Shown piece after piece: positions 9,601-17,361 of a DNA stretch of 64,000 bases (the first letter of the stretch is position 1; the number at the start of each line of letters is the position of its first letter). Position numbers and translations under genes: made by a program. Source of the DNA: Xanthomonas fragariae (lineage in GTDB: Bacteria > Pseudomonadota > Gammaproteobacteria > Xanthomonadales > Xanthomonadaceae); the NCBI RefSeq assembly GCF_900183975.1, contig NZ_LT853882.1, positions 186,001 through 250,000 on the forward strand, read 5' to 3'. The notes under the pieces are model-generated. The model was not told where the DNA came from, did not search any database, and worked only from the letters and a program-made list of their open reading frames with translations.

Positions 9601-10304
9601 GGATCCACGTCCACCGAGGCGGACGATTCGACCGTCTCGGCAATGGTCTTGAAGCCGATCCAGCGCCCTGTGTAGCGGCTCATTGCCCAACCGAGCAGGC
9701 CCATATCCAGGATGTCCTGCACCCCGGCCGGGTTGAGAATGGGCATCATCGCGCTGACGAATTCGTCTTCCGAGCCGTGCGGCAGGGTCGAGCTGCGGCA
9801 GGCATGGTCGTCGGCTGCCAGCGCCAGCACGCCGCCATGCGGCGAGGTGCCGGCGGCGTTGCCGTGTTTGAACACGTCGCCACTGCGGTCCACGCCCGGG
9901 CCTTTGCCATACCACATGCCGTACACGCCCTGTACCTTGGCGCCGGGGAACAGATTGGTCTGCTGGGTGCCCCAGACCATGGTCGCGGCCAAGTCCTCGT
10001 TGAGGCCGGGGGTAAAGGTCACCCTGGCCGCTTCCAGATGCTGGCGCGCACGCCATAGTTCCAGATCCAGCCCGCCCAGTGGGCTGCCACGGTAACCGCT
10101 GATGAAGCCGGCGGTGTCCAGGCCGGCGGCGTTGTCGCGCAGGCGTTGCATCAACGGCAGCCGCACCAGCGCCTGCACCCCGGATAAGTAGATGCGCCCA
10201 TCGGCGCGCGTGTACTTGTGCTCCAGTGTGTAGTGCGCATCCACCTGGCCGAGCTCCGGCGTGTTGGCAGAGTCGGTAGAAGAGAGTGCAGCGGTACTGG
10301 TCAT
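6612..10304 (-). CDS. Indolepyruvate ferredoxin oxidoreductase, fused alpha-beta (IorAB-like)
   Basis: Very large (about 1230 residues) single-chain 2-oxoacid:ferredoxin oxidoreductase that decarboxylates aryl pyruvates such as indolepyruvate to the acyl-CoA in amino-acid catabolism. Visible: a thiamine-enzyme core (GIGCHYMVTWMNRATDTF, then GGEGVTW), Cys-rich stretches (CSGCPHN, CEGCGDCGGKSFC, a Cys pair around CNKDYSC) for iron-sulfur or structural roles, and the C-terminal gamma domain (ITGVGGTGVVTIG) near residue 740. ATG 10304 gives the normal N-terminus; farther-upstream in-frame Met codons lack support. Stand-alone gene with no obvious operon partner. Confidence 0.9.
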   Translation of the reverse strand: MTSTAALSSTDSANTPELGQVDAHYTLEHKYTRADGRIYLSGVQALVRLPLMQRLRDNAAGLDTAGFISGYRGSPLGGLDLELWRARQHLEAARVTFTPGLNEDLAATMVWGTQQTNLFPGAKVQGVYGMWYGKGPGVDRSGDVFKHGNAAGTSPHGGVLALAADDHACRSSTLPHGSEDEFVSAMMPILNPAGVQDILDMGLLGWAMSRYTGRWIGFKTIAETVESSASVDVDPFARTIVLPDDFALPPGGLSIRWPDPPVDQEMRLHRYAIAAAQAFARANRIDRVVLESPHARLGIVTTGKSYLDVLQALEYLGLDAQACRDIGIRVYKVGMTWPLEPVGISAFAQGLEDIVVVEEKKAFIERQMKELFYNWPASAGARPSIVGKYDEHGAWILPSTGELTPATIAAVIGKRIQRFFTTDSIEQRLRWMDTKEAEMALPRVLFPRVPHYCSGCPHNTSTVVPEGSRALGGIGCHYMVTWMNRATDTFTHMGGEGVTWSGQAPFTDTPHVFQNLGDGTYFHSGSLAIRQSIATGVNITYKVLYNDAVAMTGGQPVDGTLTVPDIAHQLRAEGIHEIAVVSDDIEKWTRRRERFPSEVTFYDRSELDAVQQRLRTVKGVSILIFDQTCATEKRRRRKRGKLIDPPKRVMINSLVCEGCGDCGGKSFCVSVLPKETEFGRKREIDQSNCNKDYSCVSGFCPSFVTVHGGAPRKSKQRDASALLDNLPLPPQRTTLAQPWNILITGVGGTGVVTIGALLGMAGHLEGKGATVLDQTGLAQKGGAVTTHIRIARQPADIHAVRIAAGEADLVLGCDMVVVNDYWALSKVRDGRTQVVLNTYEAMPGSFTTQPDLQFPAAEIIAGVRTALGGREPLLLDATQLATALLGDAIASNLFVLGYAWQHGLVPLSHAALMRAIELNGAAVAMNQQAFAWGRLAAIDLPAVRRAAGLPNVGGSARAHGHTPRAHAPGSWDAHDLSGQGAPRALAQTDGSTLHGDVNAPAHPLDDEQLAQSLDEAIVRRVAFLTEYQDAAYAQRYLALVERVRLQEVRRVPGSSALTQAVARYAFKLMAYKDEYEVARLYTRGDFQRRLQQQFEGHYRLRFHLAPPLLAKKDAHGHLIKRDYGPWMFSVFKLLARLKFLRGGKLDVFGYSAERRGERQLIADYVATVETLLERLDVDNVGLAAQIASIPEHIRGYGHIKHAHLQDAKAREAALMAQWRNPKVLHVVQAA

Positions 10305-10756
10305 GGCATGCCCGGAAAGGGTGGCTGGAACAAGGGGCTCCAAAACGGCCTGACGATTGTAGCAGCCGCTATTTACATGCCCGGTGCAGCGCATGTGCGT
10401 CGCAGCGATACTGTGCTTAGGATGGAACCGGGTTAGGGTTTGCCGTGTGTCGCAGTGGGAGAAACCTCCTATAACGAAATTCGCATGGGCCACTGCGTTG
10501 GTCCTGCTCGGTTAGGTATGGCCGTTAGCGCAGCGCCTGCCCAGGCCCGAAGAGTCCAATTTCGACGAAGATCGCGGCACCACCAAGGGGGCGCCGTACA
10601 GGGCGATGGCGATGCCGTGGTCGACCGGCTCGCCGCAACGGTGCAGCGTGCCGCGCCGCCGCGCCGTGCACACAGCTGACCTCGCTGGCGTACGCCGGTA
10701 TGCGCCGAGCTCTACCAGGGCGCTTTGGGGGCTGGTTTCCAACGGTAGCCGGCAAT
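10305..10756. other. Decayed or non-coding stretch upstream of the oxidoreductase gene
   Basis: No intact gene is visible in these 450 bases. On the + strand around 10480-10545 a hydrophobic segment (FAWATALVLL) in one frame is followed one frame over by MAVSAAPAQA, together resembling a signal peptide split by a frameshift. Beyond that, frames are open but low in recognisable content and end at a TAG just before 10757. The likely reading is the damaged 5' part of the gene whose 3' part lies at 10757-11079. Confidence 0.4.
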
Positions 10757-11079
10757 AGCGTTCCATCATCGGGAGCGACGGCTGGGGCCTGCTGCGTGCC
10801 GACCCGGCGGACAAAGCGTTGCAGCAGTGGGCCAAGCTGGCCAACGGCCGTCCGGCCGCGCCGGCATGGTTGCCGACCACGGCGGCGTTGGCGCTGTGGC
10901 GTGCCGGGCGCAAGCAGGAGGCGGTCGAGGTAGTACGCCGCCGCCGTGCGTACCTGGCCGGACTGCTGGAGCAGCCTCGCCCACTACGCCGGCCTGCGCC
11001 CGACTGGCGCGAGGCAGAGCGCGCCAGTCGGGCCGAGGTCTTTGCGGCTTGGCAGGCCAACCCACTGGCGTTTCCGTAA
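10757..11079 (+). pseudogene. 3' remnant of an unrecognised gene
   Basis: An open stretch of about 107 codons with normal-looking Xanthomonas codon use (RSIIGSDGWGLLRADPADKA, then many Ala, Arg and Trp) ends at TAA 11077. It has no credible start: the frame is closed by a TAG immediately upstream, while possible N-terminal coding sequence sits in other frames. A strong hairpin directly after the stop (11082-11121) supports the idea that a real transcription unit once ended here. I do not recognise the family. Confidence 0.4.
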
Positions 11080-11081
11080 GT

Positions 11082-11121
11082 CGGCATCGCGCTGCCTGAA
11101 AACCGCCGCAGCGCGATGCCG
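11082..11121 (+). terminator. Hairpin after the 10757-11079 remnant
   Basis: Perfect 13-bp inverted repeat: CGGCATCGCGCTG at 11082-11094 and its complement at 11109-11121, with a 14-base loop. It begins 3 bases after the stop codon. There is no T-run, as is common for GC-rich terminator-like hairpins in this genus, so termination activity is inferred. Confidence 0.5.
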
Positions 11122-11580
11122 TGCATCAGCCAATTCTGCGACGGCCATCTGCAGAGGTGGCTGCGTTTGCATGGACACGGCCTGCGCAAAGTGCGCGGGG
11201 CTTCATAAGCCAGCACTACAGGCGTTGTTCGTGGCCGATCGCTTCATATCGCGCGCGCGTCGCCACGCGCGCCGCGTTTCAACAAGGACCGCTGCGCGGC
11301 ATGGCGTGCCGACGCCCTCGCCCGTGCACCAACACGGAACACGCCGCAAGCACGTTCCTGCAGGCTTTTTGGCAGCGTCCGTGCTGCCAAAGGTGTCGCG
11401 ACGGTGGGCGGACAAGGATCTTGGAAATGGTCGGTGTGCAGGGGTGCGACATCGGCATGCGTCTATCCGGCTGCAGACGCACCATGCCGCGGCATGCGCT
11501 CAGGCACGCTCGTCAGGCCAGCGCGCCGGGGATACGGTATGCGATCCTGCGCATTGCTTTCCGACAGACATGACCACACC
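11122..11580. other. Intergenic stretch, no gene seen
   Basis: About 460 bases between the terminator-like hairpin and the permease gene. Short open frames occur on both strands, but none has a plausible start, ribosome site or recognisable protein. A promoter for the permease gene would be expected near the right end, but I cannot identify one with confidence. Confidence 0.5.
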
Positions 11581-12498
11581 ATGGCGGTGGATGCCTTTTC
11601 GTTGATTCTGGCGATGTTGGGATTGGGCCTGCTGTTCGCCCGCCTGCGGTTATTGCCGGACAACAGCGCCGACGTGCTTAACCGCGTCGTGTTGTACATC
11701 TGCTTACCGGCCTCGGTGCTGACCTATGTGCCGCGCCTGCACCTGGAAGCCTCGCTGGGTGGGGTCATCGCCACACCCTGGCTGCTCACCGCGATCATCG
11801 TGCCCTTGCTGTGGGGCTGCAGCCGCCTGTTCGGCTTCCGGCGCGAGGAATACGCCGCGTTATTGATGTGCGTGGTGTTTACCAACTCCAGCTTTATCGG
11901 TTTTCCGATGGTACGTGCGCTGATCGGCGACCAGGCCCTGCCGTATGCGGTGGTCTACGACCAGTTCGGCACCTTCGTGCTGTTGTCCACCTTCGGGTTG
12001 TATGTGCTGGCCCGTTACAGCGGCGACACCCCACCGACCGCCAGGCTGATCCTGCTGCGGGTGCTGCGTTTCCCGCCGCTCTGGGCGCTGCTGTTCGCAC
12101 TGACCCTGATGCCGGAGCGGCCGCCGGTCTGGATCGGCTCCGGGCTCAAGAGCCTGGCCGATGCGATGCTGCCGCTGGTGATGCTGGCGGTAGGTTTCTC
12201 GCTGCAACTGCGCCTGCCTGCGGACGAGCTCAAGCCGCTGGCGGTGGGCTTGGTGTTCAAGCTGATGGTAATGCCGATCCTGGCATTGCCGCTGTCTTGG
12301 GCGCTCGGCCTGCACGGACAGATGCTGCAGACCAACGTGCTCGAATCGGCCATGCCCACCATGATCACCGCCGCGGCGCTGGCCATTTCGCATCGTCTGG
12401 CACCGCGCCTTGCTGCAGCCATGGTGGGCTACAGCATCCTGCTATCGTTGCTGACCTTGCCCGCGTGGACCTGGTTGCTTGCATGGCTGGTGGCGTAA
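11581..12498 (+). CDS. AEC family permease (auxin efflux carrier fold)
   Basis: Inner-membrane transporter of about 305 residues with roughly ten hydrophobic segments in two halves. The first begins MAVDAFSLILAMLGLGLLFA; the helix-break regions NSSFIGFPMVRALIG (first half) and ESAMPTMITAAALA (second half) are typical of the auxin efflux carrier/malonate permease family. ATG 11581 starts the first membrane helix; the frame is open upstream but without membrane character. Bacterial members export or import organic acids or other anions; the substrate is unknown. It is isolated from its neighbours by non-coding DNA. Confidence 0.85.
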   Translation: MAVDAFSLILAMLGLGLLFARLRLLPDNSADVLNRVVLYICLPASVLTYVPRLHLEASLGGVIATPWLLTAIIVPLLWGCSRLFGFRREEYAALLMCVVFTNSSFIGFPMVRALIGDQALPYAVVYDQFGTFVLLSTFGLYVLARYSGDTPPTARLILLRVLRFPPLWALLFALTLMPERPPVWIGSGLKSLADAMLPLVMLAVGFSLQLRLPADELKPLAVGLVFKLMVMPILALPLSWALGLHGQMLQTNVLESAMPTMITAAALAISHRLAPRLAAAMVGYSILLSLLTLPAWTWLLAWLVA

Positions 12499-12821
12499 CG
12501 CGTTGTTGTTGACGCAGTTGTTGACGCACGCGCTGCGGTATCGACTTAGCGCATCGGCACCGCGATCGAGCCGCATCCTGATCTGCATGCAGAACGCCAG
12601 CCGATTGCAGTTGCAATGGTGCACTCCGATGACAACAACGGCGATGCAACACTTGGCAACCACACATACGCCGCACAAGGATCTTCGGGCATCGACCACA
12701 CGCGCCCGATGCTCGCGCCAGCGCTCTGCCAGCGCTCTGCCATCGCGTTTAACGCGTTTCGACTACTTCCTCACCTGGTCGCGGTGTACGCTGCCGGCTT
12801 GCTCCCGGAAGCGAGGCGTGC
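12499..12821. other. Intergenic region before parA-like gene
   Basis: About 320 bases with no supported gene. It holds a short direct repeat near its left end (GTTGTTGACGCA followed by AGTTGTTGACGCA, about 12510-12530) and presumably the promoter of the ParA-SixA-YceI run, which I cannot place. AT content is slightly higher than in the flanking genes. Confidence 0.5.
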
Positions 12822-13454
12822 ATGAAGACAGTCCTGGTGGCCGCCTCCAAAGGCGGCGTCGGCAAGACCACGATCGCCACCAATCTGGCCGCACACGCGG
12901 CATTGCAAGGCCGGCGCACCGTGCTGGCAGATGCAGATCCGCAAGGCTCGTCCACGCGTTGGGCACAACGCCGCGCCAGCCTGGAAAGTGCGGTGCTAAC
13001 GATCGACGCCACCCGTCGCCGCAACTGGCAAGCCGCTGTGCCCGATGGCACCGACCAACTGATCATCGACGCCCCGGCCGGGGCGATGGCCGACGACCTG
13101 AGCGGATTTCTGGACCATGTTGATGCCATCGTGGTGCCGGTGCTGTCCTCGGCGCTGGATATCGAAGCGGTGGTCGGCTTCCTCAATACGTTGGCCAAGG
13201 TGGCGCGCGTGCACCAGCGCAAATTGCCGGTGGGCCTGGTGCTCAACCGCACCCGTTCCTGGACCCAGACCTCGCAGCAGGCGGCCGAGATGATCGGCGC
13301 CTGGCCGTACCCGCTGGTGACCCAACTGCGCGACACCCAAGCCTATGTGGTCATGGCCGGGCTGGGGCGCAGTTTGTTCGACTACCGCTCGGCGCAGGTG
13401 CGCGACCATCAACAGGACTGGGAGCCGCTGTTCAAGTGGCTCAAGAAGGCCTAA
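12822..13454 (+). CDS. ParA family ATPase (orphan)
   Basis: 210-residue deviant-Walker ATPase of the ParA/MinD superfamily. The P-loop [15 protein letters not shown] lies at residues 8-22 with the signature Lys, followed by [12 protein letters not shown] and IIDAPAGAM. No parB gene and no parS-like repeats are seen nearby, so it is not a standard partition pair; such orphans position other cargo or regulate unknown processes. The neighbours on the same strand are SixA (13 bp later) and YceI, suggesting one transcript. ATG 12822 gives the normal compact N-terminus. Confidence 0.88.
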   Translation: MKTVLVAASKGGVGKTTIATNLAAHAALQGRRTVLADADPQGSSTRWAQRRASLESAVLTIDATRRRNWQAAVPDGTDQLIIDAPAGAMADDLSGFLDHVDAIVVPVLSSALDIEAVVGFLNTLAKVARVHQRKLPVGLVLNRTRSWTQTSQQAAEMIGAWPYPLVTQLRDTQAYVVMAGLGRSLFDYRSAQVRDHQQDWEPLFKWLKKA

Positions 13455-13467
13455 CCGGAACGTTTCT

Positions 13468-13944
13468 ATGCGCGAATTGATCCTGTTGCGACACGCCCAT
13501 GCCGAGCCGGCCGATACCGGTCAGGCCGATTTCGATCGCCCGCTGTCCCCGCATGGCATTGCCGAGGCCGAAGCGGCCGGGCGTTGGCTATGCGAGCAGC
13601 GTCTGGTGCCCGACCGCGTCCTGTGCTCGCCGGCCAGGCGCGCTCGCGAGACGCTGGAAGCGGTGCTCGAGCTCACCGGCTACATCGAACAAAAACTGGA
13701 CGAACGCATTTACGAAGCCACTCCCGGCGCCCTGGCCAGCCTGGTGGACGAACACCGCGAGGCCGAGCGCCTGCTGCTGGTCGGCCACAACCCGGGCCTG
13801 GAGAGGCTGGCGGCATTGATGCACAGCGGCCAGACCGGCGATTACCGCGGCATGCCGACTGCGTCGATCGCCTTGCTGGCACTGCCGCTGGACGCGACCA
13901 TCGAGCCGGGTATCGCCCGCCTGACCGCCTTCTGGTGGCCTTGA
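13468..13944 (+). CDS. sixA: Phosphohistidine phosphatase SixA
   Basis: 158-residue histidine phosphatase. The catalytic RHA motif is at the N-terminus (LILLRHAHAEP, with the phospho-accepting His about residue 9), and the second catalytic His lies in VGHNPGLERLA. In E. coli SixA removes phosphate from His in phosphorelay or phosphotransferase proteins. It sits 13 bp after the ParA gene and 3 bp before the YceI gene, so all are probably one operon. Length fits the family. Confidence 0.88.
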   Translation: MRELILLRHAHAEPADTGQADFDRPLSPHGIAEAEAAGRWLCEQRLVPDRVLCSPARRARETLEAVLELTGYIEQKLDERIYEATPGALASLVDEHREAERLLLVGHNPGLERLAALMHSGQTGDYRGMPTASIALLALPLDATIEPGIARLTAFWWP

Positions 13945-13947
13945 TCC

Positions 13948-14520
13948 GTGTCAACGTCGCTGCGCTGGTACGCCTGGCTCGCGCTCTGGGTCGTATTCCC
14001 GTGCATGGCGCAGCAAAAGGTGCATTCCATCGACCCAGTGCAATCGTGCTTCGGGTTCGAGATCAGGACGCGCTTCGGCATGAAGATCGAGGGGTTCTTT
14101 CCGCGTTTTCGCGGTGACGTGTTGGAATTGCCCGACGGACGCCAGCAGGTGCGCTTCCGCCTGGATGCCACGCAGGTGGAAATCCCCGGCAAGGACCGCT
14201 ACACGAGTTGGATGCGTGGCGAGGATTTTTTCGACGTTGCCCAGTACCCGGTGGTGGAATTCGACTCGCTTCCCTATACCGATGAGGTGGCCAAGCATGG
14301 CGGCGACATCACCGGCAACCTGACCATTCGCGGAATCACCCATGTCGAGACCTTGCATGTGGTGCCAGCTGAATGCGCGCGGCCGGGCTATGATTGCGAT
14401 GTGATCAGCCGAGGTACGGTCCTGCGTGGACGTTACGGAATGAATGCGTGGGAGATGGCCCTGGGCGACAGGGTGACGTTCACTCTGCGCGGGCGGCTGC
14501 AGGAGGCGCGGCGCCCGTGA
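13948..14520 (+). CDS. YceI family periplasmic protein
   Basis: 190 residues with a signal peptide (to about residue 21, PCMAQQ) and a YceI lipocalin-like domain: IDPVQSCFGFEIR at its start, then EDFFDVAQYPVVEF and GNLTIRGITH. YceI proteins form a beta-barrel that binds a polyisoprenoid or similar amphiphile. Start is GTG 13948, three bases after sixA. The stop overlaps the GTG start of the phospholipase D family gene, coupling the two. Context with a cardiolipin-synthase-like enzyme hints at a membrane-lipid role, by inference only. Confidence 0.88.
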   Translation: MSTSLRWYAWLALWVVFPCMAQQKVHSIDPVQSCFGFEIRTRFGMKIEGFFPRFRGDVLELPDGRQQVRFRLDATQVEIPGKDRYTSWMRGEDFFDVAQYPVVEFDSLPYTDEVAKHGGDITGNLTIRGITHVETLHVVPAECARPGYDCDVISRGTVLRGRYGMNAWEMALGDRVTFTLRGRLQEARRP

Positions 14521-16535
14521 GGTTTCTGTTGAGGATTCTTGTGCTGGCAACGCTGTTGCTCGGCACCGGATGCGCCGGCCTGTCGCGAATCGAACGCAAC
14601 CGCGCTGCCGGCGTTGCCGCTGCGGCGCGCAGCACCGCGGTCAGCTGCACCCAGGCCAATCGCTGCGCGCAGCCGTCACCATTGCGCGCGCTGGGCGGCG
14701 AAGCCATCACTGCCTCCACGCCGGCTGCGCCGCGGCACTACGCCACCATCGTCGACCACGGAGAGGAATCGCTGGTCGCCCGGCTCAATCTGATCCGCAG
14801 CGCCACCCGCAGCGTCGATCTGCAGACCTACATATTCGACAAGGACGACAGCGCGCGCATGGTGCTGGACGCGCTCATCAATGCAGCGCAGCGCGGGGTC
14901 AAGGTGCGCATCCTGATCGACCAGCTGTCGGCGATCGCCGATCTGCAGATTCTTGGTGCGCTCTCCAGCACCCACGAAAACCTGCAACTGCGTATCTATA
15001 ACCCCACCTTCGGCAAGGTCAAACTCAATTACTTCGACTACGCCAGCAGCGTGGTGTGCTGTTTCCGTCGTTTCAACCAGCGCATGCACAACAAGCTGTT
15101 GGTGGTGGACGACGTGCTCGGCATGGTCGGTGGGCGCAATTACCAAGATGACTATTTCGACTGGGACAGCGAATACAACTTCCGCGACCGCGACGTGATT
15201 CTGGCCGGCCCGGAAGTGCGCGCGATGGCGGCCAATTTCGACGCGTTCTGGCGCGCCAAGCGCAGCGTACCGGCTGAGCGTCTGAACGATGTGGGGCGTC
15301 TGCTGTTGGAGCAGGGAGCACCGAAGATGCCGCCGGCCAACTTCCGCCGGCCCGACCGGGTGGCGCGGGTGGACCGCGAAGCACACGATCCGCAATTCGT
15401 GCGCGATGCCTTTGTGACCCCGGCCATGCCGGTGCAACGCGTACTGTATGCGGCCGATCTGCCGCAAAAACACCGCAAGGAACACGCGGCCAGGGCGGTG
15501 TCCACGGCGCCGGAACTGGATAGCCTGATCGCCGGCGCGCAGCAGGAAGTGCTGCTGCAAACACCCTACCTGGTGTTGTCCGATGAGGCGCAGGCAATCT
15601 TCCGCGATCTGCGCCGGCACCCGCAGCCGCCACGCATCGTGGTGTCGACCAATAGCCTGGCTGCCACCGATAACCCGATCGTGTATGCGCTGTCGTACAA
15701 GTTCAAACGCCGCAACATGCGCCAGTTGGGCTTCAACGTGTACGAGTTCAAGCCGTTCCCGCTGGATGCCCCGGTGGACTACGCCAACCTGGTGCCGGAT
15801 CCGCTCAATCCGGAGCCAGAACCTGCCAGCGACGACAGTCGCGCCAATCGCGTGATCGGCGGCAGCGCGGCCGGCAATGCGATGCGTGGCAGCAGCGGTG
15901 GCGGCGATGGCGATGGAATAACCGGCAATGCGATTCGCGGCAGCGGCGCTGGCCGTGCGCCCGGCGGGAGCAGGGTCGAGCGACGTGTGCTGCGGACCGA
16001 AACGCGGCCCTCGTTCCTGGGCACGCGCGCAGTCAACAAACCGCTGCCGGTGACACGCGCCGGTGCACGTATGGGCTTGCACGCCAAATCGCTGGTGGTG
16101 GATCGCCGCATCGGCGTGATCGGTACGCACAACTTCGACCCGCGCAGCGAAAACTACAACACCGAGGCGGCGGTGGTGATCGACGATGCACGCTTTGCGC
16201 AGGCGCTGGCCGCCAGCATCGAGCGCGACATCTCCCCGGAAAACGCCTGGACGGTGGCCTCACGCGAAAAATCGCAGGTGCTGAGCGGATTGAACGACAG
16301 CGTCGGCAAAATGTCCGAAGCCTTGCCAGTGCTGGATGTCTGGCCCTGGCGCTACGCCACAAATTACCAGTTCCAGCCCGGCCCCAATTGCCCGTTCCCG
16401 CTCAAGCGTCAGGACCCGCAATTTCGGCAATGCTACGTGGCGGTGGGCGACTTCCCGGAGGTCAACGTCGGCCCGAAATGGTTGCTGGTAAGGATGCTGA
16501 CCGCCTTCGGCGCCGGGTTGGTGCCAATTCTTTGA
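14517..16535 (+). CDS. Phospholipase D family protein, cardiolipin synthase (ClsC)-like lipoprotein
   Basis: 672 residues. The N-terminus is a lipoprotein signal (VLATLLLGTGCAGLS, lipobox Cys about residue 20). Two PLD HKD motifs are intact: HNKLLVVDDVLG near residue 190 and HAKSLVVDRRIG near residue 522, with N-terminal strand partners such as SVDLQTYIFDKD. The family makes cardiolipin from phosphatidylglycerol or phosphatidylethanolamine. Between the two catalytic halves (about residues 435-485) is a Gly/Ser/Asn-rich insert with the repeated phrases GNAMRGS and GNAIRGS, absent from typical ClsC proteins. GTG 14517 overlaps the YceI stop. Confidence 0.85.
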   Translation: MRFLLRILVLATLLLGTGCAGLSRIERNRAAGVAAAARSTAVSCTQANRCAQPSPLRALGGEAITASTPAAPRHYATIVDHGEESLVARLNLIRSATRSVDLQTYIFDKDDSARMVLDALINAAQRGVKVRILIDQLSAIADLQILGALSSTHENLQLRIYNPTFGKVKLNYFDYASSVVCCFRRFNQRMHNKLLVVDDVLGMVGGRNYQDDYFDWDSEYNFRDRDVILAGPEVRAMAANFDAFWRAKRSVPAERLNDVGRLLLEQGAPKMPPANFRRPDRVARVDREAHDPQFVRDAFVTPAMPVQRVLYAADLPQKHRKEHAARAVSTAPELDSLIAGAQQEVLLQTPYLVLSDEAQAIFRDLRRHPQPPRIVVSTNSLAATDNPIVYALSYKFKRRNMRQLGFNVYEFKPFPLDAPVDYANLVPDPLNPEPEPASDDSRANRVIGGSAAGNAMRGSSGGGDGDGITGNAIRGSGAGRAPGGSRVERRVLRTETRPSFLGTRAVNKPLPVTRAGARMGLHAKSLVVDRRIGVIGTHNFDPRSENYNTEAAVVIDDARFAQALAASIERDISPENAWTVASREKSQVLSGLNDSVGKMSEALPVLDVWPWRYATNYQFQPGPNCPFPLKRQDPQFRQCYVAVGDFPEVNVGPKWLLVRMLTAFGAGLVPIL

Positions 16536-16750
16536 TTGAAGTGGTCGTTCGGTAGTTGGACGGTTGGCCGAGCTGCGAGCGTGGTCTGGTGCACGTAGTG
16601 ATAGCTGTACTGTCACACCTGCTGTGCAATGACATGCCCCACCAGCACACAGCCCATCAGCACTGGCTGTCGCAGTAAGTCGGATCAACCAAAAGCAGTT
16701 AGCAGCAGTTGAACCGGCCCCCCTCGGCCGCAGACGTTGTTGCGATTCCC

Positions 16751-16810
16751 AATCCCAATCCCAATCCCAATCCCAATCCCAATCCCAATCCCAATCCCAA
16801 TCCCAATCCC
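16751..16810. repeat. Hexanucleotide tandem repeat, 10 perfect copies of AATCCC
   Basis: Sixty bases of perfect AATCCC repeat, with a degenerate unit just before (16745-16750). The array ends only 5 bases before the ATG of the thioesterase gene, so it occupies the place of the ribosome-binding site and no AG-rich Shine-Dalgarno sequence is present. Slipped-strand changes add or remove 6 bases and would alter spacing to upstream promoter elements without affecting any reading frame of the gene. On the opposite strand it reads as alternating Trp-Asp, but I see no gene there. Confidence 0.95.
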
Positions 16811-16815
16811 AGCCT

Positions 16816-17244
16816 ATGACCTTCCGCGAACCCGTCGATCTAGCAGCCCTCACCGCCTCCAGCCGCGACACCTTGATCGAACATCTGGGGATCGTGTTCA
16901 CCGAGGCCGGTGACGATTGGCTGCGCGCCACCATGCCGGTGGATGCGCGCACCAGACAGCCGTATGGCCTGCTGCACGGCGGTGCCTCGGTGGTGCTGGC
17001 CGAAACCCTGGGCAGCAGCGCTGGCAACCTGTGCGTGGACATGACCACCCACATGTGCGTCGGGCTGGAGATCAACGCCAACCATTTGCGCGCCGCCTAC
17101 CAGGACTTGGTCACCGGCACTGCGCGGGCGGTGCATGTGGGGCGCAGCACCCAGGTCTGGGACATCACCATCGAAAACCCGGCCGGCAAGCGTGTCTGCA
17201 TCTCGCGGCTGACCCTGGCGGTGGTTCCGCGCACCAATGGCTGA
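16816..17244 (+). CDS. Hotdog-fold thioesterase, PaaI/MenI-like
   Basis: 142-residue acyl-CoA thioesterase of the PaaI/YdiI group. The catalytic region reads GLLHGGASVVLAETLGS, with the nucleophile-activating Glu in LAET, and the C-terminal strands WDITIENPAGKRVCISRLT are typical. Family members hydrolyse aromatic or 1,4-dihydroxy-2-naphthoyl-CoA; which substrate applies here is unclear. ATG 16816 is preceded directly by the AATCCC array and lacks a recognisable Shine-Dalgarno sequence. The next gene, PlsC, starts 117 bp later on the same strand. Confidence 0.87.
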   Translation: MTFREPVDLAALTASSRDTLIEHLGIVFTEAGDDWLRATMPVDARTRQPYGLLHGGASVVLAETLGSSAGNLCVDMTTHMCVGLEINANHLRAAYQDLVTGTARAVHVGRSTQVWDITIENPAGKRVCISRLTLAVVPRTNG

Positions 17245-17361
17245 GCCCGCCCGGCAACCGCATGCGTGGAACAGCGCCATCCGCTGCCGGCACTGCGCAG
17301 CGGCCGAGCTGCTGTCAAAATAGTTGCGCCTCTTTCCCCTGTTACCGGTCCCGTTCGTCGA

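Noticed and set aside
16751..16810. CRISPR-like array
   Set aside because: Units are 6 bp without spacers, and no cas genes are in the window.
16260..17081. Minus-strand open frame with a Trp-Asp repeat across the AATCCC array
   Set aside because: It overlaps the thioesterase and PLD genes antisense, and its only striking feature is the hexamer translated backwards; no start site or family.
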